DNA of 64,000 bases from Neoaquamicrobium sediminum (lineage in GTDB: Bacteria; Pseudomonadota; Alphaproteobacteria; Rhizobiales; Rhizobiaceae): contig NZ_JABETK010000001.1 in assembly GCF_013240295.1 (NCBI RefSeq), forward strand, positions 1,426,001 to 1,490,000, written 5' to 3'. Position 1 is the first letter of the stretch; each line of letters begins with the position of its first letter. Below, in pieces: positions 61,527-64,000 of this stretch. Both the position numbers and the translations under genes were made by a program. The notes below the pieces were generated by a model. The model had not been told where the DNA came from, made no database searches, and worked only from the letters and a program-made list of their open reading frames with translations.

Positions 61527-61996
61527 GCCGCCCTGCCGCTTTCGAGATAGGTTTCGAGGCCGTCCAGCGATTCGTTCCAGCCCTCCGCATGGCCATCGCG
61601 CGATGCATCGCTGAGGAAGAACGCCTGATGGAACGTCAGCCGGGTCTTGCCGTCTTCGACCGGCTCGAGGGTGATCGTCACCACCGTCTCGTGTTCGCTG
61701 TTGCCGGCCTCATCCTGCCAGGCGTGCGTGAAGACGATCTTCTCCGGGGGCGTGAGTTCGCGGTAGACGCCGCCGACCCAGTGGTCGGTGCCGTCCGGCG
61801 CACGAAGGCAGGAGCGGTAGCTGCCGCCAGGCCTGACATCGGCTTGTGAATGCGGAACGGTGAAGCCTTTCGGGAAGAACCAGTTCTTCATGTGCTCTTC
61901 CTGCGTCCAGCAGGCGTAGACCAGCTCGCGGGGCGCATCGAGGACCCGCTTGATCGTCAGTTCGGGCCGGGCTTGGGCTTGTGTCGAGGCATTCAT
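61523..61996 (-). CDS. SRPBCC/AHSA1-domain protein
   Basis: A 157-residue START-like fold protein. LTIKRVLDAPRELVYACWTQEEHMKNWF is the AHSA1 start, and RLTFHQAFFLSDASRDGHAEGWNESLDGLETYL the usual end. Such proteins bind hydrophobic ligands and are typically paired with an ArsR regulator as here. The ATG at 61996 overlaps the ArsR stop by TGATG. Confidence 0.88.
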   Translation of the reverse strand: MNASTQAQARPELTIKRVLDAPRELVYACWTQEEHMKNWFFPKGFTVPHSQADVRPGGSYRSCLRAPDGTDHWVGGVYRELTPPEKIVFTHAWQDEAGNSEHETVVTITLEPVEDGKTRLTFHQAFFLSDASRDGHAEGWNESLDGLETYLESGRAA

Positions 61997-62328
61997 CAGC
62001 GGTCTCCCTTCTGGATTTCCTTGAGGTAGTCGTCGAGCTGGTCGAGGTTTTCTTCCCAGTAGCGCCGGTAGTCTTCCAGCCATCCGGCGAGGTCGCGCAG
62101 CGGATCGGGGCGTAGGCGACGGGGCCGGAACTGCGCTTCGCGTCCCTGCTCGACCAATCCCGCCCGCTCCAGAACCCGCAGATGCTTGGACACGGCCGGC
62201 ATGCTCATCTGGAATGGTTCCGCCAGTTGCGAAACCGTTGCCTCGCCACGCGACAGCCTGGCGAGGATGGCCCTGCGCGTCGGATCGGCGAGGGCTGAAA
62301 GCGTGAGGCTCAGGGGATCGTTTGGCAT
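61996..62328 (-). CDS. ArsR-family transcriptional regulator
   Basis: A 110-residue winged-helix repressor. ADPTRRAILARLSRGEATVSQLAEPFQMSMPAVSKHLRVLERAGLV is the DNA-binding domain. It has no cysteine-rich metal site, so it belongs to the non-metal group found with SRPBCC genes. A 10-base perfect inverted repeat just upstream of its start is the likely autoregulatory operator. Confidence 0.9.
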   Translation of the reverse strand: MPNDPLSLTLSALADPTRRAILARLSRGEATVSQLAEPFQMSMPAVSKHLRVLERAGLVEQGREAQFRPRRLRPDPLRDLAGWLEDYRRYWEENLDQLDDYLKEIQKGDR

Positions 62329-62329
62329 C

Positions 62330-62367
62330 TATTGAACCATCTGGTTACTTAACTTTCTGGTTCAATA
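62330..62367. promoter_or_regulatory. ArsR operator: inverted repeat with extra half-sites
   Basis: TATTGAACCA (62330-62339) and TGGTTCAATA (62358-62367) are perfect 10-base inverted arms 18 bases apart. TCTGGTT occurs twice (62340-62346 and 62356-62362). The block begins two bases upstream of the arsR ATG, so a bound protein would block initiation of its own message. Confidence 0.7.
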
Positions 62368-62461
62368 CATTTCGCGACCTGTAGAGTCAACCCCCTGTCA
62401 GTCACCGCAGGAAAAAGGCTCCCAAGGCACCCCTCCGGGCCGCCTCGGACTTCAAGGTCGT

Positions 62462-63325
62462 TCAGCAGAGCCCGTGACGACCCACCCAGGAGGCAATGGC
62501 CTTGCCGATCGCTGCCGGCTGATCCTCCGGGCACACATGACCGGCCAGCCCGCACCGCTCGATCTCCAGAGACGCGATGTTCTGTCGGGCCCAATCGGTC
62601 ATCCTGGGTCCGATCATCAGCGTTCCTTCCTCGCCTTCGAAGGTCAGCAGCAGTTTTGGCGTGTCGGAAGAATCCGCCAGCCAGGCATCGTAGGCGACGA
62701 TTCGCTCTATCGTGTCGGCGGGTTCGCCCTCGATCGGTATCTCGCGCGGCCAGGCGAGCAGCGGACGCCTGCTCTCGCGCGTCGCGTAAGGCTTTCGGTA
62801 GACGTCGTGATCCTCCGGCGATAGCCCGCTGCGGACGGTCAATTTCAGTGCCTGCTCAATGAAGAAGTTCTCGTCGAGCACCTTGGCCTCGCCCGTGCCC
62901 TCACCGCGCAGCGTCTCGTATCGGGCACGATGCGCGCCTGGAAAATCGGCCCAGGTCATGGGTCGCAGGATCGTTTCCATCAGAACGATGCCGGCGACGC
63001 GGGACGGGTTGCTGGCGGCCCAATCCATGGCGAGCGCGCCACCCCAGTCGTGCCCGACCAGAACCACCCTGTCCAAATCCATCGTGTCGAACCAGGCATC
63101 GAGGTAGGCAGCATGGTCGGCGAAACGGTATGCGATTTCGGGCTTACCGGACTGCCCCATCCCTATCAGATCGGGGGCAATAGTGCGCACCGGCGCATCG
63201 ATATTGGCGATGACGTTACGCCAGACATGAGAGGAGGTCGGATTGCCATGCAGGAACACCAGCGGCACACCGGCTCCCGCATCTCTGTAGAAAATCGTTG
63301 AGCCAAGGACAGGCAGGACAGGCAT
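62462..63325 (-). CDS. Haloalkane dehalogenase-like alpha/beta hydrolase
   Basis: A 287-residue hydrolase. VFLHGNPTSSHVWRN carries the halide-contacting Asn, VLVGHDWGGALAMDWAA the nucleophilic Asp and the second halide-contacting Trp, and GLAGHVCPEDQPAAIG the catalytic His. LLLTFEGEEGTLM is the position where subfamily II dehalogenases carry the acid. The match to haloalkane dehalogenases is good but hydrolysis of halogenated alkanes is untested. It is divergent from a MarR gene, with five copies of one 7-mer in and around the gap. Confidence 0.82.
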   Translation of the reverse strand: MPVLPVLGSTIFYRDAGAGVPLVFLHGNPTSSHVWRNVIANIDAPVRTIAPDLIGMGQSGKPEIAYRFADHAAYLDAWFDTMDLDRVVLVGHDWGGALAMDWAASNPSRVAGIVLMETILRPMTWADFPGAHRARYETLRGEGTGEAKVLDENFFIEQALKLTVRSGLSPEDHDVYRKPYATRESRRPLLAWPREIPIEGEPADTIERIVAYDAWLADSSDTPKLLLTFEGEEGTLMIGPRMTDWARQNIASLEIERCGLAGHVCPEDQPAAIGKAIASWVGRHGLC

Positions 63326-63390
63326 GGGTTTATTCCTTCTGTTCGATTTGGTAAGGTGCCTGTCTATATCCGTTTAGACAGGCGCCTGTC
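63308..63390. promoter_or_regulatory. Cluster of GACAGGC/GCCTGTC half-sites, MarR operator region
   Basis: The 7-mer GACAGGC or its complement occurs at 63308, 63317, 63358, 63377 and 63384; the last two make the perfect palindrome GACAGGCGCCTGTC (63377-63390). The cluster covers the dehalogenase start and ends three bases before the MarR ATG, so one regulator could shut both genes. Confidence 0.6.
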
Positions 63391-63393
63391 AAT

Positions 63394-63840
63394 ATGCCCG
63401 ATAGCTCATCCTCTGCGCCGCGATCCATCGGCGTGCTTCTGCGTCTCGCCCATCAACAATTTTCGTCCGCCGTCGACGGCGCACTGGCGGAGCAGGGTTT
63501 CGGAGACATCCGCCCGCACCACGCCAATGTCTTCACCTTCGTGCCGCCTGAAGGCATTCAGGTATCGGACCTCACGCTGAAGGCAGGTGTGCGCAAGCAG
63601 ACGATGGCCCAAGCCGTGGAAGAGCTGGAGGCGCTTGGTTATGTCGAGCGACGGCCGCACCCCACCGACAGGCGGGCGCGCCTCGTAATGCTGACCGAGC
63701 GCGGGAAGCAGATTCGGCCGCTGGCGATGGCTACCGGACAACGCGTAGAAGAAGACTGGGGCAAGCGCCTGGGGCAACAACGATTGGAAGCCCTGCGCTC
63801 CACCCTTGAGCAAATCCTCGACGTCTCCGAGGATCGCTAA
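63394..63840 (+). CDS. MarR-family transcriptional regulator
   Basis: A 148-residue winged-helix regulator. VSDLTLKAGVRKQTMAQAVEELEALGYV is the DNA-binding helix pair and HPTDRRARLVMLTERG the wing. It is divergent from the dehalogenase-like gene. The palindrome GACAGGCGCCTGTC ends just before the chosen ATG at 63394, so no separate ribosome-binding site is visible; a leaderless message or a later start is possible. Confidence 0.86.
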   Translation: MPDSSSSAPRSIGVLLRLAHQQFSSAVDGALAEQGFGDIRPHHANVFTFVPPEGIQVSDLTLKAGVRKQTMAQAVEELEALGYVERRPHPTDRRARLVMLTERGKQIRPLAMATGQRVEEDWGKRLGQQRLEALRSTLEQILDVSEDR

Positions 63841-63849
63841 CGCGAACCG

Positions 63850-64000
63850 TCAGCCGGCTAGAGCGAGCGAGGCCACAGCCGGCGCGAAGGGGCGAACGCT
63901 CATGCCTGCACGCGTCATCGTCACGAAGCTGCCTTCAGGCACCGGCGCCCATTGGGGTCCGTCGCGATCGAACGGCTCGGAAACGAGACAGCGGCCCGAC
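63850..64000 (-). CDS. Class II glutamine amidotransferase (partial, C-terminus)
   Basis: The last 50 codons of a gene that enters from the right edge, ending at the TGA 63852-63850. The sequence CLVSEPFDRDGPQWAPVPEGSFVT is like the end of YafJ/GATase_4-type proteins, where VSEP precedes the C-terminal strand. The catalytic N-terminal Cys lies outside the window. Enzymes of this type may act in ergothioneine-like or glutamine-dependent reactions; role unknown. Confidence 0.65.
   Translation of the reverse strand, partial: SGRCLVSEPFDRDGPQWAPVPEGSFVTMTRAGMSVRPFAPAVASLALAG

Overview
The window looks like a chromosomal stretch of a GC-rich alphaproteobacterium of the Hyphomicrobiales, most likely a Phyllobacteriaceae-type organism (Mesorhizobium/Aminobacter-like). 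This rests on the gene families, tightly packed ATGA/TGATG-overlapping operons, rhizobial REP-like repeats, NodFE homologues and matches to the alphaproteobacterial EcfG stress promoter. No tRNA, rRNA, CRISPR array, insertion sequence or prophage was seen.

Bases 1-9326 hold an aromatic catabolic cluster. A minus-strand operon encodes an aminobenzoyl-CoA monooxygenase/reductase, an SDR, a MarR regulator, an enoyl-CoA hydratase, an acyl-CoA dehydrogenase, an aminobenzoate-CoA ligase, tryptophan 2,3-dioxygenase and a LivK-type binding protein. A divergent alpha/beta hydrolase resembles kynurenine formamidase. A perfect palindrome lies between them. Together they outline tryptophan to anthranilate to aminobenzoyl-CoA breakdown, with kynureninase and thiolase missing. 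Bases 9327-20879 hold a polyol (sorbitol/mannitol-type) ABC transporter and catabolic operon with LysR and SorC regulators, and two copies of a REPIN-like element.

Bases 20992-29666 hold a catabolic module: MFS transporter, RpiR regulator, class III aminotransferase, BKACE (beta-keto acid cleavage), TAXI binding protein, fused TRAP permease with a C-terminal DUF3394-like domain, and a universal stress protein. After a thioredoxin-like protein and a DUF892 stress protein with an EcfG-type promoter comes a second TAXI-TRAP system with DUF1850. It is paired with a DctB/DctD-type two-component system, and a sigma54 promoter and a tandem repeat lie upstream of its binding protein.

Bases 38518-41497 hold a LysE exporter, a GST and a NodE/NodF-like pair. 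Bases 41687-50394 hold a urease cluster (ureD-A-[DUF1272-hupE]-B-[two minus-strand secreted proteins]-C-[ABM-GST]-E-F-[DUF3995]-G) headed by a consensus sigma54 promoter, which suggests nitrogen control. The rest is a mixed housekeeping/accessory region: aldolase, P-loop kinase plus D-lyxose isomerase, DD-carboxypeptidase, peroxiredoxin, prfC, PhoX, a DNA-alkylation-repair protein, glutaminase, a GST/SRPBCC/ArsR operon, a haloalkane-dehalogenase-like hydrolase with a divergent MarR, and the end of a class II glutamine amidotransferase.

At least fourteen single-base frameshifts break otherwise well-conserved genes, nearly all at short homopolymers. I read these as sequencing errors and give the merged coordinates.
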